From contig CAZXOC010000375.1 of NCBI GenBank assembly GCA_964642165.1, forward strand, positions 1 to 6,052: 6,052 nucleotides of DNA, written 5' to 3'. Position numbers and translations under genes: made by a program. The first letter of the stretch is position 1. The number at the start of each line of letters is the position of its first letter. The notes beneath the pieces are model-generated. The model saw only the letters and a program-made list of their open reading frames with translations, was not told where the DNA came from and did no database searches. Shown here piece after piece: positions 1 to 6,052 of the stretch. Source of the stretch: CAYRVX01 sp964642165 (lineage in GTDB: Bacteria > Planctomycetota > Phycisphaerae > SM23-33).

Positions 1-2378
1 TGCGGGCGGACCGAGCTGCCCGACGGGTTCCAGCGGACCGTCTTGCCGCCGACGAGGTCCTTCGCCAACTTGAGGACCAGCCCGGCGTGATCGACGCTGA
101 GCCTCACGGTTCGCCGCTGGCGACTGTCGTTGAAGACGGTCAGGTACCGCTTGCCGAAGCGCTCGACGTGGACCTTCCCGTCGTTCGTCCGCGCGCCGGT
201 GACGGGCCGCCAGCCCGCCTCGGCGACGAGCCGGCATAGCGGGACGTACTTCTTGAAGAGCGGCCGGTCGCGGTCGTACAGCTCCGGCCGCGTGAAGTAC
301 TGCCCCTGCGACGCGTTGTGGCTGAAGAAGCCCGGGAACATGCCGTAGGCCAGCGATCGCTTCATGTACTTCTCGACCAGCTCGTTGGAGAACTCCTCGA
401 AGCGCGTGTTCATCAGGAAGCAGTAGGGCTTGGGCCCGCAGATCGCCCGTCGGTAGAGCATCTCGCCGTCGGACATGGGCGTCCAGCGCCCGCCGCGATG
501 CCAGTTGGTCTCCGTGCCCATCACCTCCAGCATGGGCGCCAGCCAGCAGATCCGCGACGGCGTGCTGTTGGCCATCATCCACTTGCCCATGCCGTGCACG
601 TCGGCCGCGATCGCGCGGACGTACTCGAAGACGGCCAGCAGCTTGAAGATGCCCGGCTTCCGGGAGCCCAGCGAGAACGTCAGCGGCCGCTCCGCGACGG
701 CGAAGTGCTCCCGGCGGAAGTCCAGCTCGTCGGTCACGTAGCACTCGCTGGAGTCGATGTACTCCCCGTCGAGGTCCCCCTTGCGTTTCGGGCCGTAGAG
801 CTTCTCGCGGATCGACGGGCTCCACTTGCCCTTGAAGTCCGTGTGCTCGCCGCGGATGCCGGGCATGGAGCTCATGCTCCAGACGACGCCGTCGCACCAG
901 GGCGTGTTGCGGAACCGCGCGGGGAAGCGGCCCTGCTCGTCGTGGAAGCTGCTGGTCAGCAGCGCCTTGGCGCGGGTGTCGCCCTTGGCCGCGCGGCGCT
1001 TGGCCTCGTTCACGGCCGCCGCCAGCGTGCGCGGCATCCCTTTCGGCATGCGCATCCACCACGTCATCGGCTCGGTGTAGCGAAACGTGGTGATGCCGCG
1101 AGCGTCGTCCCAGGGCGTCTCGTTGTTGCCCTCCTTGAACGCGAAGCCGAAGTCCTCCCAGCCCCGCACCTGGCTGATCTTCGCGAAGGGCATCCACAGC
1201 CCCTGCTTCGGCGTGCGGCAGCGGAAGTGGCCCGGGAAGAGCTCATACAGCCGCGCCAGGGCCCCACGGAAGCCGTGCCGCGGCTCGAAGGAGTACCGAC
1301 AGAAGCGGACCCGCGCCGAGGGCTTCTCGGGCGTCAGGCCGATGTCGTAGGCGAGGAACAGCTCGCGCGAGCCCCCGTTGCAGCCGATCCGGTAGAACGC
1401 CGGGTGCGCCATGTCGATGGCGAGGGCCTCGCCCCGGCGCGGGCGGGTGACGGCGCCGAGGGGCCAGCGGGACAGTCGGCCGTTGGCGCCGACGCGCCAG
1501 CGCGCGGCCGTCATGGTCTCCTGGCCCGGCAGGACGGCGCGGCTTCGCCGCGGCCCGTCCCACCAGACGGGCCTCTCGCCGTCGACCGGCACGGCGTAGA
1601 GCAGCGTGACGGCGCGGTCCTTGCGCGTCGTGTCGCGCAGCGTCACGTCGAAGAACGTCGCGCCGTCGCGCTCGGACTGCTTGCAGTCCAGCCGCAGGCC
1701 CAGGGCCGCCTTCTCGATGCGCACGAAATCGCCGCCGCCGGCGACGTCGCGGACCTGGAAGCCCTGCCGGGGCTCGCCCGCCAGCGCGACGGGAACGCCG
1801 TCGAACAGGCACGCGCCCTTCGGCGGCTGCATGACGCAGAGCTGCGGGTCGCGGAAGTACGCCTTGCCCGTGTGCCGCCGAAGCAGCATGTGGACCGAGA
1901 CGCTCTTGACCGGCTTGGCGGGGAAGACCACCACCTCGGCCCGCTGCCAGTCGTGCGTGCCGGTGCGGAAGGGCGAGACCTGCCCCCACAGCGGCGTGCC
2001 GTCCGTGTAGGTCAGGTCCAGGTAGAGCGAGTAGTCGCTGTCGCCGCCCGCGCCGACGTTCTCGGCCTTGCTCCACGCGGCCGCCACGATCGGCGCGGGC
2101 TGCCTCTGGTTCACCACGACCGTCTGCGACGCCCCGCGCTGGGCCTGCCCGTCCGCGCCGTTGTCGCAGACGAACAGCCGCCCCTCGCGCGTGAAGCCCT
2201 TCTGCCACCCCCGCCAAGCGCCCGCCTTCAGCAGGCTCCGCCCCTCGGCGGGCGCCTTGATCACGCGTTTGACGACCGCCCCGTCGCCGGCCCGGCCTCG
2301 GGCGCCGCTCGCACCCGCCGAGGCGGCCACGCCGATCGGGACACAAGCCAGCGCCCACACGATCACGTCCGCCCGCAT
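1..2378 (-). CDS. Large exported glycosidase-like protein of unnamed family (3' end beyond window)
   Basis: The reading frame is open for 792 codons from ATG at 2378-2376 to the left edge, with no stop in the window. The start is fixed by a strong GGAGG 6 nt upstream and by an export signal immediately after it: Arg2, a hydrophobic stretch VIVWALACVPIGVAA, and a likely cleavage at Ala19-Ser20-Ala21. Residues about 85-185 look like a carbohydrate-binding beta-sandwich (THDWQ at 141-145, then strands ending in YFRDPQL). Residues about 190-385 are beta-rich and end in LYELFPGHF (377-385). The central region has aromatic and acidic motifs typical of a TIM-barrel glycosidase: QGLWMPF (392-398), YTEPMTWWM (434-442), DGEYIDSSE (537-545) and MGTETNW (620-626). 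Asp537, Glu539, Asp542, Glu545 and Glu623 are candidate active-site acids. Residues from about 733 look like a small C-terminal beta-sandwich, so probably only a few dozen residues are missing. The mature part has 13 cysteines, many for an exported protein. Exported hydrolase is inference; the family and substrate are not identified. It is transcribed divergently from the GH123-like gene. Confidence 0.85.
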   Translation of the reverse strand, partial: MRADVIVWALACVPIGVAASAGASGARGRAGDGAVVKRVIKAPAEGRSLLKAGAWRGWQKGFTREGRLFVCDNGADGQAQRGASQTVVVNQRQPAPIVAAAWSKAENVGAGGDSDYSLYLDLTYTDGTPLWGQVSPFRTGTHDWQRAEVVVFPAKPVKSVSVHMLLRRHTGKAYFRDPQLCVMQPPKGACLFDGVPVALAGEPRQGFQVRDVAGGGDFVRIEKAALGLRLDCKQSERDGATFFDVTLRDTTRKDRAVTLLYAVPVDGERPVWWDGPRRSRAVLPGQETMTAARWRVGANGRLSRWPLGAVTRPRRGEALAIDMAHPAFYRIGCNGGSRELFLAYDIGLTPEKPSARVRFCRYSFEPRHGFRGALARLYELFPGHFRCRTPKQGLWMPFAKISQVRGWEDFGFAFKEGNNETPWDDARGITTFRYTEPMTWWMRMPKGMPRTLAAAVNEAKRRAAKGDTRAKALLTSSFHDEQGRFPARFRNTPWCDGVVWSMSSMPGIRGEHTDFKGKWSPSIREKLYGPKRKGDLDGEYIDSSECYVTDELDFRREHFAVAERPLTFSLGSRKPGIFKLLAVFEYVRAIAADVHGMGKWMMANSTPSRICWLAPMLEVMGTETNWHRGGRWTPMSDGEMLYRRAICGPKPYCFLMNTRFEEFSNELVEKYMKRSLAYGMFPGFFSHNASQGQYFTRPELYDRDRPLFKKYVPLCRLVAEAGWRPVTGARTNDGKVHVERFGKRYLTVFNDSRQRRTVRLSVDHAGLVLKLAKDLVGGKTVRWNPSGSSVRP

Positions 2379-2382
2379 CGCG

Positions 2383-2390
2383 CACCTCCC
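2383..2390 (-). promoter_or_regulatory. Ribosome binding site of the leftward gene
   Basis: On the minus strand this reads GGGAGGTG, a near-perfect anti-Shine-Dalgarno match. The GGAGG core lies 6 nt before the ATG at 2378-2376, which fixes the start of the large leftward protein. Confidence 0.75.
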
Positions 2391-2406
2391 GCTTTCCGCA
2401 GGGAAC

Positions 2407-2424
2407 AGGCGAACGACGTCGCCT
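2407..2424. promoter_or_regulatory. 18-bp dyad, candidate shared operator
   Basis: AGGCGA at 2407-2412 and TCGCCT at 2419-2424 are perfect 6-bp inverted arms separated by 6 nt. The dyad sits between the two divergent genes and ends where the -35 zone of the rightward promoter would begin, a usual place for a dimeric regulator to bind. It is not in any coding region. The arms are short and the DNA is GC-rich, so chance occurrence is quite possible. No regulator gene is present in the window to pair with it. Confidence 0.25.
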
Positions 2425-2446
2425 CGTCCGGCGGAACAGCTTGGCG

Positions 2447-2452
2447 TATAAT
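2447..2452 (+). promoter_or_regulatory. -10 box (TATAAT) of the rightward gene
   Basis: A perfect TATAAT stands out in very GC-rich surroundings. It lies 48 nt before the ATG at 2501, implying a leader of roughly 40 nt that contains a good ribosome binding site. With a 17-bp spacer the -35 position (2424-2429) reads TCGTCC, only 3 of 6 matches to TTGACA, so the promoter may need an activator or may rely mainly on its -10 element. Its position also argues against the upstream TTG at 2441 as a start codon. Confidence 0.55.
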
Positions 2453-2488
2453 CCACCTTCCTTCGTCCCGACCGCAAGCCCGGAGCAT

Positions 2489-2495
2489 GGGAGGA
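2489..2495 (+). promoter_or_regulatory. Ribosome binding site of the rightward gene
   Basis: GGGAGGA ends 5 nt before the ATG at 2501. This selects 2501 over the in-frame TTG at 2441, which would overlap the -10 box, and over the in-frame ATG at 2510, which would be spaced too far. The peptide from 2501 begins with an ordinary signal sequence, which supports this choice. Confidence 0.7.
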
Positions 2496-2500
2496 TTGCC

Positions 2501-5500
2501 ATGTGCCGCATGCGAAAGCGATTCGCCGTGCTGATCGTCGTCTCGCTCGGCGGACTTCCTCGGCCCGCGTCAGCGGGGGATCTCGATGCCTTCCTGCCGC
2601 TGAAGCGCGAGCCGCAGCGTCCCGACCGCGGGGTGCTGCCGCGCAACCGCGTCCGCGGCAGCCTGACCGCCTGGATGTACGCGCCCGGGAAGGGCGCCGC
2701 GCTCGCCCTGCACGTGCAGGCCCGGCAGGTCGGCCGGTACGAGACCGAGATCCTCGCCCACCCCGCGGGGGAGGCGACCCGGCGGATCGAGCTGCGCCCG
2801 ACCGCCGCGATGCGCGCACCCGCCACGCAGCTCCTGTTCCGGGCCTCGCGGGCGGGCGTGATCCCGGTGCGGCTGGAGACCGGCGCGAACGCGGCCGAGG
2901 TCTGGCCGACGGGCGTCCACCGATGGCTGATCCTCGAGGCCTCGCGCCGCCGGCCGCTGCACGTCATCAGCCGAGTCGATCGCCTGTACTTCTTCGTGCC
3001 GCCCTCGACGAGGCGCTTCGCCGTCTGCGCCCGCGGCGGCGGCGGGCGCGAGAACGTCCGCCTGCACGTGCTGGACCCCGACGGCAAGCCCGTCGCCCAC
3101 GCGTCCGCCGAAGGCGCCCGCACCGCCTGGGTCCGCATAGCCGTACCGGCGAGGCACCGCGGTCGCGCGTGGTCGCTGAAGGCCGACCGACCGCCGGACA
3201 TCGACGGCGTCTTCGAGGACGCGTATCTGTGGCTGTCCGACGACGTCCCGCCGTACGTCTCGCCGCGGCCGGACACGCTCCTCGTGCCGTTCGTCAGCGG
3301 GCTCGTCCAGCCGCCCAGGTGGCGCGGCCGGGAGGGCGTCGAGCTTGCCTTCCGCCTGAACGTCGAGCCGCCGAGCGGTTCGCGCACGCTGGTGCTGGCC
3401 GTCACGGGCCGCGACCCGATCACGCGACCCATCCCCTCTGCCGGCCAGGGGGGCGACGTTCGCTTCGTCGTTCGCCGGGACACGCCGCCCGGCGAGTACC
3501 CGCTGCTCATCTCCCTCAAGGACGCCGGCGGCAAGAGCCTCGCCGAGGCGACAAGCTCCGTCCGCGTGACGGGGAAGCTGGTCTTCGTCGGCCCGCCGCA
3601 GCCGCTCGTCGCGGCCGAGGTGGTCAAGCGACCCGACGCGCCGCCGACACTGGTGGTTCGTGGCGAGCTGTCCGGCGCGGACGTGCCCCTGTTGGCCGAC
3701 GTGCGGCTGCTGCGAACGGACATCCCCGACCCGCCCGGCGGGGCCGGGGCGAGGGTGATCCTGGAGAAGCGATTCGGCGACCTTGGCCGCCAGCCGCGCT
3801 CCGTCGAGCCGCCGGGCGACCTCGCCGACGGGCACTACCAGTGGAAGGTCGTGGCCCGCGTGGGCGACGAGCCGGCGGACGTGGCCTACGCGCACTTCCT
3901 GGTCAAACGCGGCGGCGTGTTCGCGGAGGTCGCCCCGCCGCCGGGCGGCGCGCTGCCCGCCTTGGGCGAGGAGGATCGCCGGCGAGGCTTCCTCGGCTTC
4001 GTTCCCGACGCCGTCGATGCCATCGCCTTTGAGCACCGCCCCACGCCCGGCGAGACGGCGCGACCGCTGCGGATCGAGCTGGCCCGCGACGAGTACGAGC
4101 CGGCGACGTTCGGCGTCTGGGCCGCCCGCGAGATGCGCGGGCTGGCCGTCACGGCCACGCCGCTTCGCCGCGACGGCGGCAGCGAGACGCTGCCGCTGGA
4201 CATCCGCGTCGCGCGCTACTGGCCGCAGCGCGTGAGCTGGAACACGTCCACGTACCGCGTCATCCCGGAGATGCTCGAGCCGGCCCGCCCGTTCGATCTG
4301 GCGATGGACGAGGTGCGGCAGGTCTGGCTGACCGTCCACGCCGCCGCGGACGCCACGCCGGGGGTGTATCGCGCGACGGTCAACGTGCGGTCACGGGGCG
4401 GGGCCGAATGGAAAACGCCGCTGGCCGCCCGCGTGCTGGGCTTCCGCCTGCTGCGCCCGCCGCACGTGCACTGGGGGCTCTACAGCGACTCCGCCCGCTG
4501 GCGGCGCTATCCCGACGAGCAGGTCGCCGCCGAACTGAAGGACGTCGTCGAGCACGGCGTCACGGCGCTGATGTGCTACCCGCTGGTGCACTCGAAGGTC
4601 ACCTTCGCCGGCGGTGAGCTCCACGTCGACGACGCGGAATTCTACCGGCACATGCGCCTGGCCAGGGGCGCCGGCCTGCGCCCGCCGTGGGTGATGAGCC
4701 TCCAGCCGCTCAACGGCATGGTGCGCCGGCTGACCGGCGGCAAGCAACTTGGCGATCCGGCGTTCGGGAAGCTCTTCCAGGCGATTGCCGGCCACTTCGC
4801 GCGCCGCTGCCGCGAGGAGAAGCTCGGCGAGTGCGTCTGGCACACGATCGACGAGCCGTGGGGCGACGAGCAGCTCCACCGCGCGGCGACGGAGCTGGGG
4901 CACCTCAAGGCGCTCGGCCTGACGACGTTCACGACGGCCGGACCCGTCCCGCCGGCCCTGGACAGGGTGCTCGACGTCCGCTGCTACGCGCGCGGGTACC
5001 TTCTGGGCAGCCCGGCCCTGCTGGCCGACCGCTCGCGCGAGACGGCCGCCAGCAAGGACCGCCTCTGGTGGTACGGCAGCGGGTGCTACACCGGGCAGGA
5101 CGGCAACGTGCACACCAACCGCTTCCTGACGGGCTTTGCGTTCTGGGCCAGCGGCGCCGAGGGCCAGTGGAGCTGGACGTTCCTCCGCACGAAGGGCGAC
5201 GCGCTGGACGACTTCGACGGCGCGGCGCAGCGCGAGGCCAAGGACGCCTGCATCGTCTATCCCTCGACGACGGGCGGCGCGCCGATTCCGACGCTCCAGT
5301 GGGAGGGCATCCGCGAGGGCATCGACGACTACCGCTGCGCCTGGACGCTCCGGCAGCTTGCCGCCGGGCTGCCCCGCGAGCAGCGCGCCGCCGCGATGGC
5401 GTGGCAGCAGGCCGTCCCCGTCCGCCGCGGCGCCGGCGACTTCACCGCCGCCAAGGCCGCCGAGCTGCGCCGCCGCATCCTCCGCGAGATCCAACGCCTC

Positions 5501-5518
5501 CGCGCCGCGCCGCGGTGA
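2501..5518 (+). CDS. Exported GH123-like (DUF4091) glycoside hydrolase, 1005 aa
   Basis: Residues 1-25 form a signal peptide: basic start (RMRKR), hydrophobic FAVLIVVSLGGL, and cleavage after Ala23-Ser24-Ala25. Residues about 45-490 are beta-rich modules, including a sandwich beginning LYFFVPP (162-168) and two Ig or Fn3-like segments (about 280-375 and 380-480). Residues about 496-650 resemble the GH123 N-terminal beta-sandwich, with the typical end TPGVYRATVNV. From about 655 a TIM barrel follows, with HTIDEPW at 781-787, WWYGSGCY at 856-863, QWSWTF at 889-894 and the closing motif LQWEGIREGIDDYR at 932-945. Known GH123 enzymes are retaining beta-N-acetylgalactosaminidases that use an adjacent Asp-Glu pair and the substrate's acetamido group; Asp784-Glu785 fits this pair. 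Characterised GH123 enzymes are much shorter, so the N-terminal half is an added region, probably for glycan binding or spacing. Fold family is well supported, activity is likely, and substrate is inferred only. The gene is divergent from the leftward exported protein and convergent with the gene at its right. Confidence 0.88.
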   Translation: MCRMRKRFAVLIVVSLGGLPRPASAGDLDAFLPLKREPQRPDRGVLPRNRVRGSLTAWMYAPGKGAALALHVQARQVGRYETEILAHPAGEATRRIELRPTAAMRAPATQLLFRASRAGVIPVRLETGANAAEVWPTGVHRWLILEASRRRPLHVISRVDRLYFFVPPSTRRFAVCARGGGGRENVRLHVLDPDGKPVAHASAEGARTAWVRIAVPARHRGRAWSLKADRPPDIDGVFEDAYLWLSDDVPPYVSPRPDTLLVPFVSGLVQPPRWRGREGVELAFRLNVEPPSGSRTLVLAVTGRDPITRPIPSAGQGGDVRFVVRRDTPPGEYPLLISLKDAGGKSLAEATSSVRVTGKLVFVGPPQPLVAAEVVKRPDAPPTLVVRGELSGADVPLLADVRLLRTDIPDPPGGAGARVILEKRFGDLGRQPRSVEPPGDLADGHYQWKVVARVGDEPADVAYAHFLVKRGGVFAEVAPPPGGALPALGEEDRRRGFLGFVPDAVDAIAFEHRPTPGETARPLRIELARDEYEPATFGVWAAREMRGLAVTATPLRRDGGSETLPLDIRVARYWPQRVSWNTSTYRVIPEMLEPARPFDLAMDEVRQVWLTVHAAADATPGVYRATVNVRSRGGAEWKTPLAARVLGFRLLRPPHVHWGLYSDSARWRRYPDEQVAAELKDVVEHGVTALMCYPLVHSKVTFAGGELHVDDAEFYRHMRLARGAGLRPPWVMSLQPLNGMVRRLTGGKQLGDPAFGKLFQAIAGHFARRCREEKLGECVWHTIDEPWGDEQLHRAATELGHLKALGLTTFTTAGPVPPALDRVLDVRCYARGYLLGSPALLADRSRETAASKDRLWWYGSGCYTGQDGNVHTNRFLTGFAFWASGAEGQWSWTFLRTKGDALDDFDGAAQREAKDACIVYPSTTGGAPIPTLQWEGIREGIDDYRCAWTLRQLAAGLPREQRAAAMAWQQAVPVRRGAGDFTAAKAAELRRRILREIQRLRAAPR

Positions 5519-5536
5519 CCCGAACGCCGCCCCGAG

Positions 5537-5569
5537 CGCCGCGCGAGGGCCGGCCGCTTCAGCGCGGCG
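5537..5569. terminator. Hairpin between convergent genes, possible bidirectional terminator
   Basis: CGCCGCGC (5537-5544) and GCGCGGCG (5562-5569) are perfect 8-bp arms around a 17-nt loop that itself holds the palindrome GGCCGGCC. It lies just after the stop of the GH123-like gene, and its right arm overlaps the last codons of the leftward gene. There is no T-run on either side, so it is not a classical intrinsic terminator. Similar GC-rich words occur in nearby coding sequence, which weakens the case. Confidence 0.3.
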
Positions 5570-6052
5570 TCTCGCCGCTCGACCATTCCCGCAAGTCCGC
5601 GCGCAGCGCCCCGAACCCGACGGGGAACCTCCGCTCCAGCAGGTCCAGGTCCTGCACCACACGCTGCATCTCCGCCACCGCCCGGTCCGTCTCCAGGCGA
5701 AGCGAGGGGCGATCCGTCCCGTACGTCCACTCTTTCAGGCGGCTCCTTGTGTACGGCGGCCGTCCCTCCTCCATCCCCTGGACCCATGCCCTTTCCGAGA
5801 CGTTCGGCCGCTTCCCACACAGAGACCATGCCTCGACGGCCGGGACGGCCAGCCCGATGGCCGTGAGGATCGGCGCGCCGGAAGGAACGCGCGCGAGGTC
5901 ACGCCGGACGTCCTCGATGGCCCGCCGAAGCCGGCAGTAGCGACACTTGTCCGCGCGATGGCACGGCTCGTCAAGCGGTGCGGCGTGGACGGGTGAGTCG
6001 TTGGAATCCACCAGCACGACGAGCCCCTCGGCCTCTCGATGGTAGTGGAGCC
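5559..6052 (-). CDS. C-terminal part of a TOPRIM/DUF4276-like protein (5' end beyond window)
   Basis: The frame is open from the right edge to the TGA at 5561-5559 and gives 163 visible residues (numbered here from the edge). A GTG at 6017-6015 could serve as a start, but it falls inside a hydrophobic strand and the frame stays open and protein-like upstream, so the gene very probably begins outside the window. The first part reads GLVVLVDSNDSP (9-20): a hydrophobic strand followed by Asp15 and Asn17-Asp18, as in the DxD metal-binding strand of TOPRIM-like folds. Three cysteines follow in a C-x5-C-x2-C pattern (Cys30, Cys36, Cys39). AIGLAVPAVEAW (64-75), with Glu73, resembles the conserved 'avpEaW' segment of DUF4276-type proteins. 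YGTDRPSL (110-117) and FPVGFGALRADLREW (142-156) look like further conserved motifs, the latter helical. No signal peptide is visible in this part. Such proteins are often paired with an AAA ATPase upstream, sometimes in defence loci; that neighbour would lie beyond 6052. Assignment is by motif resemblance only. Confidence 0.75.
   Translation of the reverse strand, partial: LHYHREAEGLVVLVDSNDSPVHAAPLDEPCHRADKCRYCRLRRAIEDVRRDLARVPSGAPILTAIGLAVPAVEAWSLCGKRPNVSERAWVQGMEEGRPPYTRSRLKEWTYGTDRPSLRLETDRAVAEMQRVVQDLDLLERRFPVGFGALRADLREWSSGETPR

Noticed and set aside
2343..2354. Possible lipoprotein signal (ALAC, Cys12) in the leftward protein
   Set aside because: The -3 and -2 residues (Ala, Leu) do not fit a good lipobox, and Cys12 is too near the N-terminus for a normal lipoprotein signal. 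Cleavage after Ala-Ser-Ala at 19-21 is more likely.
2472..2477. TTGCGG on the minus strand as a -35 box for the leftward gene
   Set aside because: No good -10 hexamer lies 16-18 nt downstream. The nearest AT-rich word (TATACG) is 21 nt away, so the leftward promoter remains unassigned.
2441..2500. Upstream TTG start that would add 20 residues to the GH123-like protein
   Set aside because: It would overlap the TATAAT box, has no ribosome binding site, and would put 20 non-signal residues before a normal signal peptide. ATG at 2501 has GGGAGGA at proper spacing.
318..2534. Plus-strand open frame of 738 codons antisense to the large leftward gene
   Set aside because: It mirrors the codon structure of the real minus-strand gene. 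Its product is dominated by Arg, Ala, Leu and Pro with no recognisable motif, and it runs across the divergent promoter region. The minus-strand frame has a signal peptide, a ribosome binding site and domain-like motifs.
1243..3723. Minus-strand open frame of 826 codons spanning the intergenic region and parts of both large genes
   Set aside because: It crosses the divergent control region and overlaps two well-supported genes in other frames. Its composition is low-complexity Arg/Gly/Ala/Ser, typical of shadow frames in GC-rich DNA.
2570..4339. Minus-strand open frame of 589 codons antisense to the GH123-like gene
   Set aside because: It is antisense to a gene with clear family motifs, has no plausible start context, and its product is rich in Arg, Ala, Gly and Val without domain features.
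4687..5940. Plus-strand open frame of 417 codons overlapping the end of the GH123-like gene and the right-hand gene
   Set aside because: It overlaps the barrel motifs in another frame and is antisense to the right-hand gene, whose product looks protein-like. The composition is Arg/Pro-rich shadow sequence.

Overview
The window is about 6 kb of very GC-rich bacterial DNA with strong G/C bias at third codon positions. It holds three protein genes that fill almost all of it and no RNA genes, insertion sequences or CRISPR arrays. Both large proteins carry signal peptides and resemble carbohydrate-active enzymes common in Planctomycetota (for example Phycisphaerae-like lineages), Lentisphaerota, Verrucomicrobiota and Hydrogenedentota. 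A member of one of these groups, probably a planctomycete, is the best guess, but there is no phylogenetic marker here to confirm it.

Layout. (1) Positions 2378 down to 1, minus strand: a large exported protein, 792 codons visible, that leaves the window just before its C-terminus. It has a carbohydrate-binding-like beta-sandwich near the N-terminus, a large central region with motifs reminiscent of a TIM-barrel glycosidase, and a small C-terminal beta-sandwich. I recognise the type as recurrent in these phyla but cannot assign a named family. (2) Positions 2379-2500: a 122-bp divergent control region with a perfect TATAAT box for the rightward gene, clear ribosome binding sites for both genes and an 18-bp dyad that could be an operator. 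(3) Positions 2501-5518, plus strand: a 1005-residue exported protein. Its C-terminal half matches the GH123 / DUF4091 architecture (beta-sandwich plus TIM barrel) with an adjacent Asp-Glu pair in the expected place, and its N-terminal half consists of extra beta-rich modules. (4) Positions 5519-5558: a 40-bp convergent spacer whose hairpin may act as a terminator. (5) Positions 6052 down to 5559, minus strand: the C-terminal 163 residues of an unrelated protein whose start lies beyond the right edge. It looks like a TOPRIM-type or DUF4276-type protein.

How they fit together: the two divergent genes look like a small polysaccharide or glycan degradation locus, with both products exported and probably co-regulated through the shared 122-bp region. 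GH123 enzymes with known activity are beta-N-acetylgalactosaminidases, so a GalNAc-containing glycan is a possible target, but specificity cannot be read from sequence alone. The right-hand gene is oriented toward this pair and is probably functionally separate; its likely partners lie off the window.
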